Origin: Parvibaculaceae bacterium PLY_AMNH_Bact1
Lineage (GTDB): Bacteria > Pseudomonadota > Alphaproteobacteria > Parvibaculales > Parvibaculaceae
Assembly: GCA_032881465.1 (NCBI GenBank)
Contig: CP126168.1
Location: forward strand, 434,001-498,000
DNA: 64,000 bases
Direction of reading: 5' to 3'
The notes beneath the pieces are model-generated. The model was not told the origin of the DNA. It ran no database searches and worked only from the letters and a program-made list of their open reading frames with translations. The position numbers and the translations under genes were made by a program. Positions 7,947 to 16,972 of this stretch are shown in pieces (the stretch's first letter is position 1; each line of letters opens with the position of its first letter).

Positions 7947-8906
7947 ATGTCATCTCAAATTCAGGAGTTTTTGTCCGATGTATTCAGATTTTCTTCAAAC
8001 GATCCAGATGAAGTATTAGTATTCGCCGCGCAAAAAATGGCAGGTATTGATTTACCTGAACTCGAGCTACACAAAGATTCGATTTCTAGGTGCTTGTACG
8101 CTTATGCGAATTCCTCAGATGTAAGCTCTAAAGTCGCATCATACGGCCTGCTCGATAATATTGCCGCATGCGCCGCCAATATGGGGAACACTCGCCTTGC
8201 CTACAAGCTGTTCAATGAAGTGTATGAAGATGACTGTTTCTTTGAAAATGGCTCATTTGATGAGAGGCTGCACTTAATGTGTCGGCTTGGGATGGTTTGC
8301 TATGCCCAAGGGAACTACTCTGAAGCAGCCTCGTGGCAGGCTAACGCTCTAGGTCTTGCTGACGTTCGGCTCGCTCCGCTCCATTATGCGGAGATTTTAA
8401 GCCAGTATAGCTGTACCCTTTGGGCACTGTTCAAACGGACTGAAGCCCTAGAGTTTCTAAATAGGTCAATGACAATCCTAAATAGTCGGCTGCCTCAGTT
8501 TGATATCAGAGTGACAGAAACTGTTGTTCAAATTGCGACCATTGAAATGGAACTTGGCCATCTGGATGACGCGATTTATCGCCTAATGACGCATGTCCGT
8601 ATGCTCGCGGAGCACCTCCAAATTAGATCCACTGGGTACGTTCGAATCTGTAGCAGCTTAGCCAAATGTTTCGCTCTTAAAGAAAGCCCAGTTGAGGCTC
8701 TTTATTGGCTGGAAAAAGCGCTACCGGTTTTAGAGTTTGTCGGCCCAGCTTTGGTCGGAGACCACCCGGAGATAGATATTGCAAAGCAGTCACTGGAATA
8801 TCTCATGGAGATAAAAGAGAAGGACCAGATTTTGGGCGAAAAAGAAAAGCAGTTTCTCGAATCCTATTGGGGCACCAATTTTGCAAAATTTTTGTCGAAA
8901 TCGTAA
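7947..8906 (+). CDS. TPR-repeat protein, partner of the adjacent metallopeptidase
   Basis: A 319-aa all-helical protein with TPR-like pairs. Examples are GLLDNIAACAANMGNTRLAY, a repeat around CYAQGNYSEAASWQANALGL, and EMELGHLDDAIYRLMTHV. An AAAGGAG ribosome site precedes the ATG. There is no enzymatic motif, signal peptide or membrane segment, so it is a probable protein-protein interaction or sensor scaffold. The metallopeptidase gene starts 17 bases downstream on the same strand and has no ribosome site of its own, which suggests coupling and a two-gene unit. Confidence 0.6.
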   Translation: MSSQIQEFLSDVFRFSSNDPDEVLVFAAQKMAGIDLPELELHKDSISRCLYAYANSSDVSSKVASYGLLDNIAACAANMGNTRLAYKLFNEVYEDDCFFENGSFDERLHLMCRLGMVCYAQGNYSEAASWQANALGLADVRLAPLHYAEILSQYSCTLWALFKRTEALEFLNRSMTILNSRLPQFDIRVTETVVQIATIEMELGHLDDAIYRLMTHVRMLAEHLQIRSTGYVRICSSLAKCFALKESPVEALYWLEKALPVLEFVGPALVGDHPEIDIAKQSLEYLMEIKEKDQILGEKEKQFLESYWGTNFAKFLSKS

Positions 8907-8923
8907 CTTGAGCCCGCTGATGC

Positions 8924-10456
8924 ATGTTCTCTAGTAACCGTCATATATTTGTTCAGAATATCTGGGAATTACAGAATTCTACCGAATCTCGGGAGACTCC
9001 GGTCTCAAATCAGGACGCTGTCGCACTGATAAACAACTATGCGGCAGCGTGCAAAAAGGACTGCTACGAAATTTGGCGTTACTGCGATGCGGTCGCCAGC
9101 CCCTTTCACTACAGCACCCCTAAAAATTGGCGGTTGTCGGAAGACAGACTGACGATGGCGGCTTCCGTTGGCACTGGTACTGCCGGGGGATTTGAGTACG
9201 ACTTTCCCCTCGGCCTCTTTTTGGCCTGTGATGATTTTGCGGGCATGATCGCGCCTTACTACAGGAGAGTGCCAGACTTCCTGAATCACGAAGAATTCAC
9301 TCGAATAAGAACTAGCGACAAGTTTTGGCCGCGCAGATTTTTTGACTACAGGCATATTGGAGAAATTTCTTCTAGTCCTTCCAATTTTTCGCTTTCCCCC
9401 CTTTTTGGCCCTCAATCATTTCCTGAATTCGACGAAATCAGAACCTTGATTTCCAACATGATGTTGTTTTGGTTCTTTATGCATGAGGTTGGGCATGTCG
9501 TTCTTGGTCACTGCGCACATTTTTTTCAATACTCATATGGAAACATCTTCCTCGAGAACTCTGCCGACTTAGAAATAAAAGAAAATGCGAGTTCACATGA
9601 CATTTCGGAACTGGCTGATTTGACCAAGGCGAGAGAGTTCGAGGCAGATCAGTTCGCCACGCTTTCGCTTATTGGTTTATTTGGCAACAAGTATAATTCA
9701 GAAATGATGTCAGAGAATGGCTTTCCTGGCGGCAGATTGGATTTCGCAGCTATCCTTATGAATATCGCCAGTTACTGTGCAATCATAATGGAATTGGGAT
9801 CGTCGAGAAATGGGATCAGCAGTACTATCTACCCCTCTCCGTACGCAAGACTTTTCAATATTTGGGCGACTTTCCATTTTTCACGAGGAGCCTTGCTGAT
9901 AAACTTAGATCTGCTGAGCGAAACGAACGACGACCTTAAAGCTGCAGAGATAGATTCCACATTTGTGGACTTACTATCTGGCTCTCTTATGCATATTGAT
10001 TACTTGTCAGATGCATTGGAAATCGACTTCTCAACCTCTAGTCCCCACAAGGAAATTGGTCATAAGTACAGAGGTGTACATACGCGTCTGGCGAATTCTC
10101 ATAAAAAGATAGAAATCTCGAAAATTGTACTATCCATTTTTATGAACTCCTTTGGCATAAACTATTTTACCCAGTGGGAAGATCCATTCACTTATATTAG
10201 CGAAAATCATAAGTCAGCCGAAAAGCGTTTCTCTGGTTTGTCCAAAATGTTTCGAGTGAATAGCGGCTACGACTATTCTCAGGATAATCTAGGAGCTGGA
10301 ATTGTAAGGTCTATGGATGAAATACTTGATATGATATCTGAAGATAGAAGTAGGATCGGACAGGATCCGAACATCCTTAAATACTTGATCGGAAAAACTG
10401 CTGCTATCACATCGCTTTTTGATCTCAACCCAAACATCAATCTTGATGGGTACTGA
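8924..10456 (+). CDS. HExxH zinc metallopeptidase (M48-like gluzincin), uncharacterised
   Basis: A 510-aa protein with the zinc-protease signature HEVGH at residues 187-191, followed by VVLGH. The expected third-ligand motif ExxxD (EFEAD, E238/D242) lies about 47 residues later. This HExxH...ExxxD layout is that of M48-type gluzincins, but the classical membrane helices are missing and the flanking 180 N-terminal and 260 C-terminal residues match nothing I know. It follows the TPR gene by 17 bases and is AT-richer than the conjugation genes. Its location beside SIR2-HerA suggests a TPR-regulated protease effector. ImmA/IrrE-type (M78) is the main alternative. Confidence 0.6.
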   Translation: MFSSNRHIFVQNIWELQNSTESRETPVSNQDAVALINNYAAACKKDCYEIWRYCDAVASPFHYSTPKNWRLSEDRLTMAASVGTGTAGGFEYDFPLGLFLACDDFAGMIAPYYRRVPDFLNHEEFTRIRTSDKFWPRRFFDYRHIGEISSSPSNFSLSPLFGPQSFPEFDEIRTLISNMMLFWFFMHEVGHVVLGHCAHFFQYSYGNIFLENSADLEIKENASSHDISELADLTKAREFEADQFATLSLIGLFGNKYNSEMMSENGFPGGRLDFAAILMNIASYCAIIMELGSSRNGISSTIYPSPYARLFNIWATFHFSRGALLINLDLLSETNDDLKAAEIDSTFVDLLSGSLMHIDYLSDALEIDFSTSSPHKEIGHKYRGVHTRLANSHKKIEISKIVLSIFMNSFGINYFTQWEDPFTYISENHKSAEKRFSGLSKMFRVNSGYDYSQDNLGAGIVRSMDEILDMISEDRSRIGQDPNILKYLIGKTAAITSLFDLNPNINLDGY

Positions 10457-10544
10457 TGAATATTTTCTGGAAAAACTGTGCCTCAATAATCGAAAAATGG
10501 ATGCCTAACCACGAATGCCAGTTGGAGAAAGGCAAGTGGTATAC

Positions 10545-10574
10545 GAGATAGCGTGCCGCGAGATAGCGTGCCGC
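10545..10574. repeat. Tandem 15-bp repeat (two copies)
   Basis: GAGATAGCGTGCCGC occurs twice head to tail with no gap, directly before the hairpin at 10574-10605, in the convergent intergenic region between the peptidase and herA. Confidence 0.7.
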
Positions 10575-10605
10575 AAGATGTGTGCTGTCATACAGCACCA
10601 TCTTG
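10574..10605. terminator. Hairpin between convergent peptidase and herA genes
   Basis: The arms CAAGATG/CATCTTG and GTGCTGT/ACAGCAC stack with one bulged T around a CAT loop, followed by TTT on the plus strand. It probably acts as a (possibly bidirectional) terminator. The remaining stretch to 10902 holds a second weaker hairpin (GGGAGA...TCTCCC near 10613) and no gene that I can support. Confidence 0.5.
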
Positions 10606-10902
10606 TTTAAGGGAGACGCTGCGCTCTCCCGTTAAAAATCCCTCTCGCTTTTGGCGCTTCTTCAGGCATTGAACCTTCGATGCGCCAGCAAACATTCGCC
10701 TGTTTGATCTGCGCTTGGGGGAGCCTCCAAGCTCCACCCAAGACCCCCATGGTAAAGCGTATCGCCGTTTAATCACTCGTTGGAGTAACAGCCCCCATCA
10801 CCCGCTGGTCAGGACGTTTCGCGTCCCGACACCCACGACAATTTCATTGAGATCAACCGTCCGCCGATTGGATACGCGCCAACGGGGGACGAGCGAGCAG
10901 GA

Positions 10903-12645
10903 TTATTGGTTGCTTTGTCGACGCCAGGAACGAACAGCGTTTGCGGTATCTGCGACGGGCTCCGCGTCACGCCACCGATCCCAGAAATCGACCGTAGCGC
11001 TGTTTGGCTTGAATCGCGGCTCAGATACAACCACTCGTGTCGGAAGCAGACTGGCATCACCAACAACCAATGCCTCACCAACATCGAGAACCGGAAGCAG
11101 ATCACCAAAGCCGCCGAGACTGTCCGGTAGCAATCGCTTAATGACGGACTGATCGTCGCCATTCGTCAGTCGCATGGCTATCACGTTGTTGCACTGACTG
11201 AGTACGGTACGATTGACCTCAGACGGCCTTTGACTAATCACAACCAGCCCTACGCCATACTTCCGTCCTTCTTTGGCGATGCGCTCGAATATCCCCACCG
11301 AAATTTCATCAGCCGATTCCGATGTGGCACGCTCCGGGATGTACAAATGCGCTTCGTCGCAGAACAACGCTATGGGGTGCCGGTTCTCCGGTGGGGTCCA
11401 TTGGCTCACCGTAAAGATGAGGCGCGCAATCAAACTGACCATGAGGGGCAAGATATCTGATGGCACCTCTGAGAAATTGATGACCTTAATTCCACCCGTG
11501 CCATCTTGCTGTGATCCACGACCGCCGATCAGAAAATGCGTAACATCTGAAAGCCAAGCCATGTCCATGCAAGCTTCAGGTGGTTGAAAGATGAAACCGA
11601 GACGGCGGTCGTTTCGCTTGGCCTCAAAACGGGCGATCAGGCGGCTAAGCTTGTCGAAATAAGGGCCTTGTTTTTGCCCCCGTGCGCCGTCAACCATCTG
11701 CTGATTTAGCTCAGCAAGCTCCGAATAAACACTGTCGATATCGAATGGCACCGGGCTATCTATGGTGAAATTCGCCAATATGTCCGCATGCTGCGTCGGA
11801 TCGAGTGTCGCTCGCTTGGCATCAGTGATGCAGCGCGTCATTAACATCGCCTGGTTCGGCGCATTCTGATCAGACCGATCCACAAATAGTGAGACGAGCG
11901 CCTCGTAACCCAGTAGCCAAAAGGGAAGGTGTAAAACGCCATCCGCCAGTCCGTGGTCTTCACCGATGTCGCTAGGCCCGGCGATGCGCAGATGCCGAAA
12001 CTCATCGCTATCTAGCGTCTGATATTCGCCGTGGATATCGAATAGTATGACATTGGCTTGTGGAAGTTCTGCTATCTGGTCAAGCAGCCTTGCGGTCGTG
12101 TAGGACTTGCCGCTACCAGTGCTGCCAACGACGATAGCATGACGTTGGAAGAGGCGGTTGCCGTTCAGGAATGCCCTCGCATCTTCGTCAAGAGCGTAAC
12201 GTCCAAGATCAAGCTGCGGACCATCACCGGAAACCTGCGAAATGACCTGCATGAAATCGGTCAGGCGTTGGCCTTCCAGCGAAAAGCAGTCAGCATCAAT
12301 CTCGGGGACGGTCTCAAGTGTGCGCTTGAAGACGTTCTCTTTGAGGCCTTCCTTGTCCACAAGTGTCCCGATTAGAGCGACGCGAACAAGATTATTTTCT
12401 GGCAATGCGGCTTCCGGGTCTTCTTCGGGGCCATCTGCGGCTGTTTCATCGCCAGCTTTGCGCGTAATGCGAGAAACAATCCCAATCAGGTGCTGCCCGG
12501 CCTTGGAGCTTCTGATGGCTGTCAGCCGATTAACCTGTATCCGCCTCAGGCGTTCGAGCTCATCGACCCGCACAGTCACGGTCGCGGTGTCCACAGCAAT
12601 AATTTTGCCAAGGCTCTCATTATCTTTGAAATCAAGAATACCCAC
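10903..12645 (-). CDS. herA: HerA-like hexameric ATPase of SIR2-HerA (Nezha) defence system
   Basis: A 580-aa HerA/FtsK-superfamily ATPase. An N-terminal HAS-barrel-like beta region (residues 1-110) precedes Walker A GSTGSGKS (about residue 170) and Walker B LFCDEAH (about 420). The sensor/arginine-finger region reads ISQRPSEVNRTVLSQCNN. The start is a GTG at 12645 with AGGAG upstream. It lies 9 bases after the SIR2 gene. In characterised SIR2-HerA systems the two proteins form a large complex that depletes NAD or cleaves DNA on phage infection. Without the neighbour it could be a housekeeping HerA, but the pair fixes the assignment. Confidence 0.85.
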   Translation of the reverse strand: MGILDFKDNESLGKIIAVDTATVTVRVDELERLRRIQVNRLTAIRSSKAGQHLIGIVSRITRKAGDETAADGPEEDPEAALPENNLVRVALIGTLVDKEGLKENVFKRTLETVPEIDADCFSLEGQRLTDFMQVISQVSGDGPQLDLGRYALDEDARAFLNGNRLFQRHAIVVGSTGSGKSYTTARLLDQIAELPQANVILFDIHGEYQTLDSDEFRHLRIAGPSDIGEDHGLADGVLHLPFWLLGYEALVSLFVDRSDQNAPNQAMLMTRCITDAKRATLDPTQHADILANFTIDSPVPFDIDSVYSELAELNQQMVDGARGQKQGPYFDKLSRLIARFEAKRNDRRLGFIFQPPEACMDMAWLSDVTHFLIGGRGSQQDGTGGIKVINFSEVPSDILPLMVSLIARLIFTVSQWTPPENRHPIALFCDEAHLYIPERATSESADEISVGIFERIAKEGRKYGVGLVVISQRPSEVNRTVLSQCNNVIAMRLTNGDDQSVIKRLLPDSLGGFGDLLPVLDVGEALVVGDASLLPTRVVVSEPRFKPNSATVDFWDRWRDAEPVADTANAVRSWRRQSNQ

Positions 12646-12654
12646 CGTTCTCTC

Positions 12655-13680
12655 CTAAAACCCAATCAATTCGTTCAACGCAGGCAATTCCCAATACTTC
12701 CCACCGGGAACAACAACGCCATCAGGGTTCTCACGGTTATAAACCATCGTTCCGTCATCATGATTTTCGAGCGCGAGGTAGTGATGGCCTGCATTGTTCC
12801 GTAAGAAGTCCGTCGCTTCAGGTGTTAATGTTTGCGCCGCTACTAGGATCGGTGTGTCATGCACCCGACACCGCGTCATCAACTTTGGATGAATATGGCT
12901 ATCGCGGAAGCCGTAACCAATGCAGATGAACCCTGTTGCGGCGTTCAACACACGGTCAGCGCCTTGGATCGCACTTCGAAATGGCTCATCGTGCGTTCGT
13001 TGATATTTGCTAACCCCAGGCGTAACAATGAGCGGCACCAATCCATCCGGTAGCTCGCTCGTCATTGGTAACGACATCACACCGCCATGCGGGTCCGAGA
13101 ACCAATCCAGAGACCCGTGAACTTTCCAGACTGTGACCGTCCGCGCAAGATTGTTCCCTTGCTTGAATACCAGATTTTCAGCACCGTCAGCCCGACGCAG
13201 GTATCCAGGCAGGAAACCAGTGTTGTGGATGTAACCACCTGAATCGGCGGCGTATTCAGCAACGCGATCATAGTTCGTGGTCACGACATGAAGGTTGCGG
13301 TTCGTGCTGCGGAACAGTCCCGTAAGAAGCGAGCGCAGCGGAAAGACGGTCTCCGTCTTGATCGCCGATTTTAGGAGGGCGTAATCGTCTTGAGCAATGA
13401 AGTCCCAAGTGCTTCGGACTATCTTCACGACCAAACTGTCGGGCAGGGCTTTATTTTCCAGCGCTGCTTCCAAATGTTCACCATTGGTAAGAGCAGTTTT
13501 TACCAAAAGCCATTGGTCGAGTTCATCTCCTTCGGCAGCCTCCACGCTATCACGAAGCCAAACTGCCAGATCCCCCATACCGCGAATGCCATGGGGAATC
13601 GAAGCTCCGCTGCCTAGCACAATCACCGGGTTCTTTTGTGCGCAGTTCTGACATTGCTTTGCGAGGTCTTCGAGTTCCAT
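12655..13680 (-). CDS. SIR2-domain NADase of SIR2-HerA (Nezha) defence system
   Basis: About 341 aa from the ATG at 13680; a TTG at 13719 would add 13 residues, and neither has a clear ribosome site. It shows the SIR2 order: NAD-binding VLGSGAS (near residue 20), TTNYDRVAEY, the HGSLDW segment with the expected catalytic His, and IGYGFRDSHI. It lacks the zinc-binding Cys pairs of deacetylase sirtuins, as expected for defence SIR2 NADases. The HerA ATPase gene follows at once. It is inferred to kill or arrest the infected cell by NAD depletion. Confidence 0.85.
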   Translation of the reverse strand: MELEDLAKQCQNCAQKNPVIVLGSGASIPHGIRGMGDLAVWLRDSVEAAEGDELDQWLLVKTALTNGEHLEAALENKALPDSLVVKIVRSTWDFIAQDDYALLKSAIKTETVFPLRSLLTGLFRSTNRNLHVVTTNYDRVAEYAADSGGYIHNTGFLPGYLRRADGAENLVFKQGNNLARTVTVWKVHGSLDWFSDPHGGVMSLPMTSELPDGLVPLIVTPGVSKYQRTHDEPFRSAIQGADRVLNAATGFICIGYGFRDSHIHPKLMTRCRVHDTPILVAAQTLTPEATDFLRNNAGHHYLALENHDDGTMVYNRENPDGVVVPGGKYWELPALNELIGF

Positions 13681-14137
13681 TGGGTTCGAGTATTTCTTTG
13701 TTATCGGAGAGTTCGCCAAAGATTATGAGACAGAATACTAGTGGAATAAGCCGTTGTTCCCTACGACGTAAGCACAACATATCGTACATTGATTTCAGTC
13801 AGTAAGGACAAAGGTTTGTCTTGGCTTGAGATTTTTGATCATTTGCGTCCGGGCGTGCTCTACGACTGCGCCGCCGAGCCTATGGTCTCGGCCCATTCGG
13901 GTGACGATCACTGACGCATTTGGTGAAGCTCGCTTTGCTCGGCATTTCTTTATGCCGGGGACGCCAAGCGGCTTTGCCTCTTTCTCCCCGCAAGCAAATT
14001 AGACGCTGACCGTGGCTCCGCGCTGATCGCTTGTGCGCCCGCACCATCAGCATCGAATTGGCTTGTCCCCTCCCATCTCCATCCTCGCCGGAAAGCAGGG
14101 TTGCATGTGCAACCCATATCCAAAGGAGAATTTCTTG
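13681..14137. other. Intergenic region between SIR2 and ardA
   Basis: About 450 bases separate the divergent SIR2-herA and ardA transcription units. I see no gene: the open frames are short and lack ribosome sites except ardA's own. Promoters for both directions should lie here. The 13850-14080 part is GC-rich and imperfectly dyadic, but no clean operator was found. Confidence 0.4.
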
Positions 14138-14656
14138 ATGGAACAGACAGAAGGAGAGATCAGACTCTATGTGGCGTGTCTCGCCTCATACAACAGCGGC
14201 ATACTTCACGGGGTTTGGATCGACGCAACACAGAGCGTCGAAGCCATCCGCGACCAGATCGCCGCCATGCTCAATAGATCACAGATTGAGAACGCTGACG
14301 AATACGCCATTCATGACTATGAGGGATTTGGGGGCGTATCAATTGCCGAATATCAGGGCATCGAAAGCGTTGCCCGGATTGCAGAGTTCATCGAAGAACA
14401 CGGTGCATTGGGCGGAAAGCTAATTTCCCATTTTGGTGATCTGGATGAAGCCCGTGAGGCCATCAGTGACCGCTATGCAGGGCAGTACGCATCGCTTGAA
14501 GACTTTGCCCGCGAGCTGACCGAAGAAACAACCAGTATCCCGGAGAACCTTGCCTTCTACGTCGATTACGAACGCATGGCGCGTGATCTTGAGATCAGTG
14601 ACGTGCTGAGTATTGAGACGGGCTGTGAGCAAGTCCATGTGTTCTGGAGTCACTGA
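14138..14656 (+). CDS. ardA: Antirestriction protein ArdA
   Basis: A 172-aa, strongly acidic protein with the ArdA hallmark near the N-terminus (YVACLASYNSGILHGVWID). The acidic composition throughout is typical of this B-DNA mimic, which blocks type I restriction enzymes during conjugative entry. The ATG at 14138 is selected because AAAGGAG precedes it; longer upstream reading lacks a ribosome site. The 140-aa gene follows within 2 bases. Its presence fits a leading region of a transferred element. Confidence 0.85.
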   Translation: MEQTEGEIRLYVACLASYNSGILHGVWIDATQSVEAIRDQIAAMLNRSQIENADEYAIHDYEGFGGVSIAEYQGIESVARIAEFIEEHGALGGKLISHFGDLDEAREAISDRYAGQYASLEDFARELTEETTSIPENLAFYVDYERMARDLEISDVLSIETGCEQVHVFWSH

Positions 14657-14657
14657 C

Positions 14658-15080
14658 ATGGTACAGAAAAAGACACTCACACCTGATGACTACAGCCCCG
14701 GCCACCCTTGGTACTACTTGCTGGGAGGCACGCCGCCCTTACCAAAGCAGATCATGCGTAAGGTCAAAGAACGCGGATATCGGGGCTACAGGCAACATTG
14801 CATCGAAGAAGCGGCGGCCAAGACAGAACCCGCCCGCTCAGCGGCTTTACGGGCAATCCGGGAGGAAGCGCGCAAAAGCCTGTTTGATAATCTGAGCAGA
14901 TACCGGCAAGTCGCCCGTGAATTGCGGTTTCATCGTGAGGCTGGCGGCATTCGCCAAGGCGTTTGTTCCGATGTGCATCAGTCAGTCTGTCTCAAACACA
15001 ACCATATCTATAACGATTTTGCGCATCTGATCTGGCTGGATGAGTTGCTGAGTGAGCAGCGCGATCTGTTCGGGTTCTGA
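14658..15080 (+). CDS. Hypothetical protein co-transcribed with ardA
   Basis: A 140-aa, basic, helical protein starting at the ATG at 14658, right after the ardA stop. It includes two Cys (VCSDVHQSVCLKHNH) with nearby His that could bind metal, but no family is recognised. It converges on the relaxase gene with 2 bases between stops. Early-transferred genes next to ardA often modulate establishment; that is context only. Confidence 0.5.
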   Translation: MVQKKTLTPDDYSPGHPWYYLLGGTPPLPKQIMRKVKERGYRGYRQHCIEEAAAKTEPARSAALRAIREEARKSLFDNLSRYRQVARELRFHREAGGIRQGVCSDVHQSVCLKHNHIYNDFAHLIWLDELLSEQRDLFGF

Positions 15081-15082
15081 CC

Positions 15083-16501
15083 TCAGCGATCATGTGACGG
15101 TGTGCGATCCGGGGGGGGCGCCTTCCGGCCACGCTCGCGCATCCGCTCAAGACGATCTTTCGGCGACAAAGCGGATTGTCGCATGGGTGCGTCCCCAGAC
15201 CCAGTGCGACTATCCCACGCTTGCCGCAAGTCTGAAGCTTTGGCGTGGCGTTCGGGTTGCCTTGCTACTGGACGTTTCCGCACTTCCGGCAGCTCACTCC
15301 GCCGCAATAACGCCGCGTCACGGTGTAGATCGGTCATGGCTTTGGTGTGGGCTGTGCGTTGCGCCTGTATCCGGCTTTGCAGCTCGCGGCGTTCGGCAAG
15401 CTGGTCGAAGATTAGCCTTTCGCGTTGCTCCCGATCACGTTTGAGGGCGTCCATGGCCTCTAGCAGGTTCTGTTTGACGATTTTGGCGTGCTCGCCAGTC
15501 ATGCGTTGCCACAGGCCTTTCATGCCTTTGTTCAGCCGTTCGGAGCGTGCGCAGGTTTCTGTGTGCCAGCGATCCTTTTGTGAGGCTTCCAACCTTTGCC
15601 GCTCGCTGCGGTGATCGGTGGTCATCTGCGTGCGTTGTCTGGCCAACGGTGAGACTTGATTAGCCGATTTAGTATCCGCCTCTTGCATGAACATTTGAAC
15701 GGCATGGCTCAGGTCGTTGGCGATCTGCACTTTGGTGTCATCCACCGATTTGAGGCCATCCGGCTCGCCCAGCCTCGCCCGCACGTCTTTGGCCTTCTGG
15801 CCGATGCTGCGGGCAATAGAGAAGACTTCGCCGCTGGTGGTGACAGCCACATGGCCGCGCCGATCACCCTTGGCCAGACGCAAACCTCGTTCTTCCAAGG
15901 CATTGGCGAAACTCTGATTTGAATCCGAAACCGCCCAGCATTCATGGATGGCCTGTTTGAGGTCACGGGCATTGTGGCCAGCGCGTTTGGCTTGCTGCCA
16001 TTCCTGCAAGTTGAAGTTGCGTGGATCGGCTTCGCGGCTATCCATCAGCCCGCGCGGCATCTTCCAGTTGTTCTCCAGATAGAGCTCTCGCGATATGTCC
16101 CGCAATTTGATCGTAAAGTGGGGCAGGTTCCGCGCTGTCATGGTCTCAACATCAGTGCGGCTCCACACCGCATGAGCGTGTCTGCGCCCTTCCTTCTCAT
16201 GGAAGACGACAATGCGTGGCTGGCCTGACAGGCCGTTGCGTTCCTCAATCCGCTCTATGGCATTTTCGAAGGTGTCTATGGGCACGTCTTCTTGCTGAGG
16301 CGGACTGAGAGAGACTGAAAACAGGAACTGTTTGGCTTTTGTGCCTTTGCTTACCGCATAGGCTTCTTTCATCGCCCCGATGACATCATCAGAGACAAAG
16401 CCGCGAATCTCGTGGACTTCCACATGTTCGTTTTCATCTGTGCGCAGGAGATGCAAACCCAACTGCTTGGCTCCGCCGCGTTGGGAGGCTTTCAGGATCA
16501 T
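15083..16501 (-). CDS. mobA: Relaxase (MOBP-like, MobA/VirD2 type)
   Basis: A 472-aa relaxase that nicks oriT and leads the strand into a recipient. The metal-binding motif III is seen at about residue 105-120 (HEKEGRRHAHAVWSR, the HxH pair), and the catalytic Tyr should lie in the N-terminal 60 residues. The C-terminal half (after about 260) is helical and highly charged. The MobC-like gene ends 3 bases upstream and carries its AAGGAGGA ribosome site, so they form one operon. It is the key evidence for mobilisation. Confidence 0.8.
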   Translation of the reverse strand: MILKASQRGGAKQLGLHLLRTDENEHVEVHEIRGFVSDDVIGAMKEAYAVSKGTKAKQFLFSVSLSPPQQEDVPIDTFENAIERIEERNGLSGQPRIVVFHEKEGRRHAHAVWSRTDVETMTARNLPHFTIKLRDISRELYLENNWKMPRGLMDSREADPRNFNLQEWQQAKRAGHNARDLKQAIHECWAVSDSNQSFANALEERGLRLAKGDRRGHVAVTTSGEVFSIARSIGQKAKDVRARLGEPDGLKSVDDTKVQIANDLSHAVQMFMQEADTKSANQVSPLARQRTQMTTDHRSERQRLEASQKDRWHTETCARSERLNKGMKGLWQRMTGEHAKIVKQNLLEAMDALKRDREQRERLIFDQLAERRELQSRIQAQRTAHTKAMTDLHRDAALLRRSELPEVRKRPVARQPERHAKASDLRQAWDSRTGSGDAPMRQSALSPKDRLERMRERGRKAPPPDRTPSHDR

Positions 16502-16504
16502 GGT

Positions 16505-16882
16505 TTAGTCCTCCTTGATCCCGAGTGCCCCCATCAGCAGCGATTTGATCTTGGCAATGTCAGCGCAGGCGCGCAGCAATGCCGTCTCTGCGTCTTCCGT
16601 CACAGGCATTGCTCCGGATTGGGCAGCTTTAGCGAGGTTTGCCAAAGAGGCTGAAAGCCCAGAACGCCCAAGCGTCCCCAGAATTTGCGCCAGCAAAGCT
16701 TTTTCCGGCTTAGGTGCGTGGCTTGCACGGGGTTTGGCAGCCGCATTGCCCAAAAGCTTTGTCCTCGCATAAGCGCTTACCGTCAGACTTCCCGCCGCTT
16801 CTTTCAGTGCCGTATGTTCTTCTGGCGTCATGCGCACGGACAGCACGTAAGAATTAGAGCGGAGTTTTGAGGTCATAGGCAA
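16505..16882 (-). CDS. mobC: MobC-like relaxosome accessory protein
   Basis: A 125-aa basic protein. Residues 10-45 look like a ribbon-helix-helix DNA-binding fold (SNSYVLSVRMTPEEHTALKE), as in MobC/NikA-type relaxosome proteins. The rest is helical (RSGLSASLANLAKAAQSG). It precedes the relaxase gene by 3 bases. It should bind next to nic in the region upstream of 16882. The start ATG at 16882 is at the edge of the oriT-like segment. Confidence 0.7.
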   Translation of the reverse strand: MPMTSKLRSNSYVLSVRMTPEEHTALKEAAGSLTVSAYARTKLLGNAAAKPRASHAPKPEKALLAQILGTLGRSGLSASLANLAKAAQSGAMPVTEDAETALLRACADIAKIKSLLMGALGIKED

Positions 16883-16911
16883 TCAGGGAAACACAAATAG
16901 TCGCAAATCAG

Positions 16912-16929
16912 GTGCGGCGGGTTCCGCAC
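16912..16929. other. oriT: Candidate oriT inverted repeat
   Basis: A perfect 6-bp inverted repeat GTGCGG-(6)-CCGCAC lies 30 bases upstream of the mobC-mobA operon start, where oriT is normally found for MOBP elements. The nic site cannot be located by eye. Confidence 0.4.
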
Positions 16930-16972
16930 AAGATTGCAGCAATCAAGGGTCCAGGTTGGGGGAAAGAGGGCG

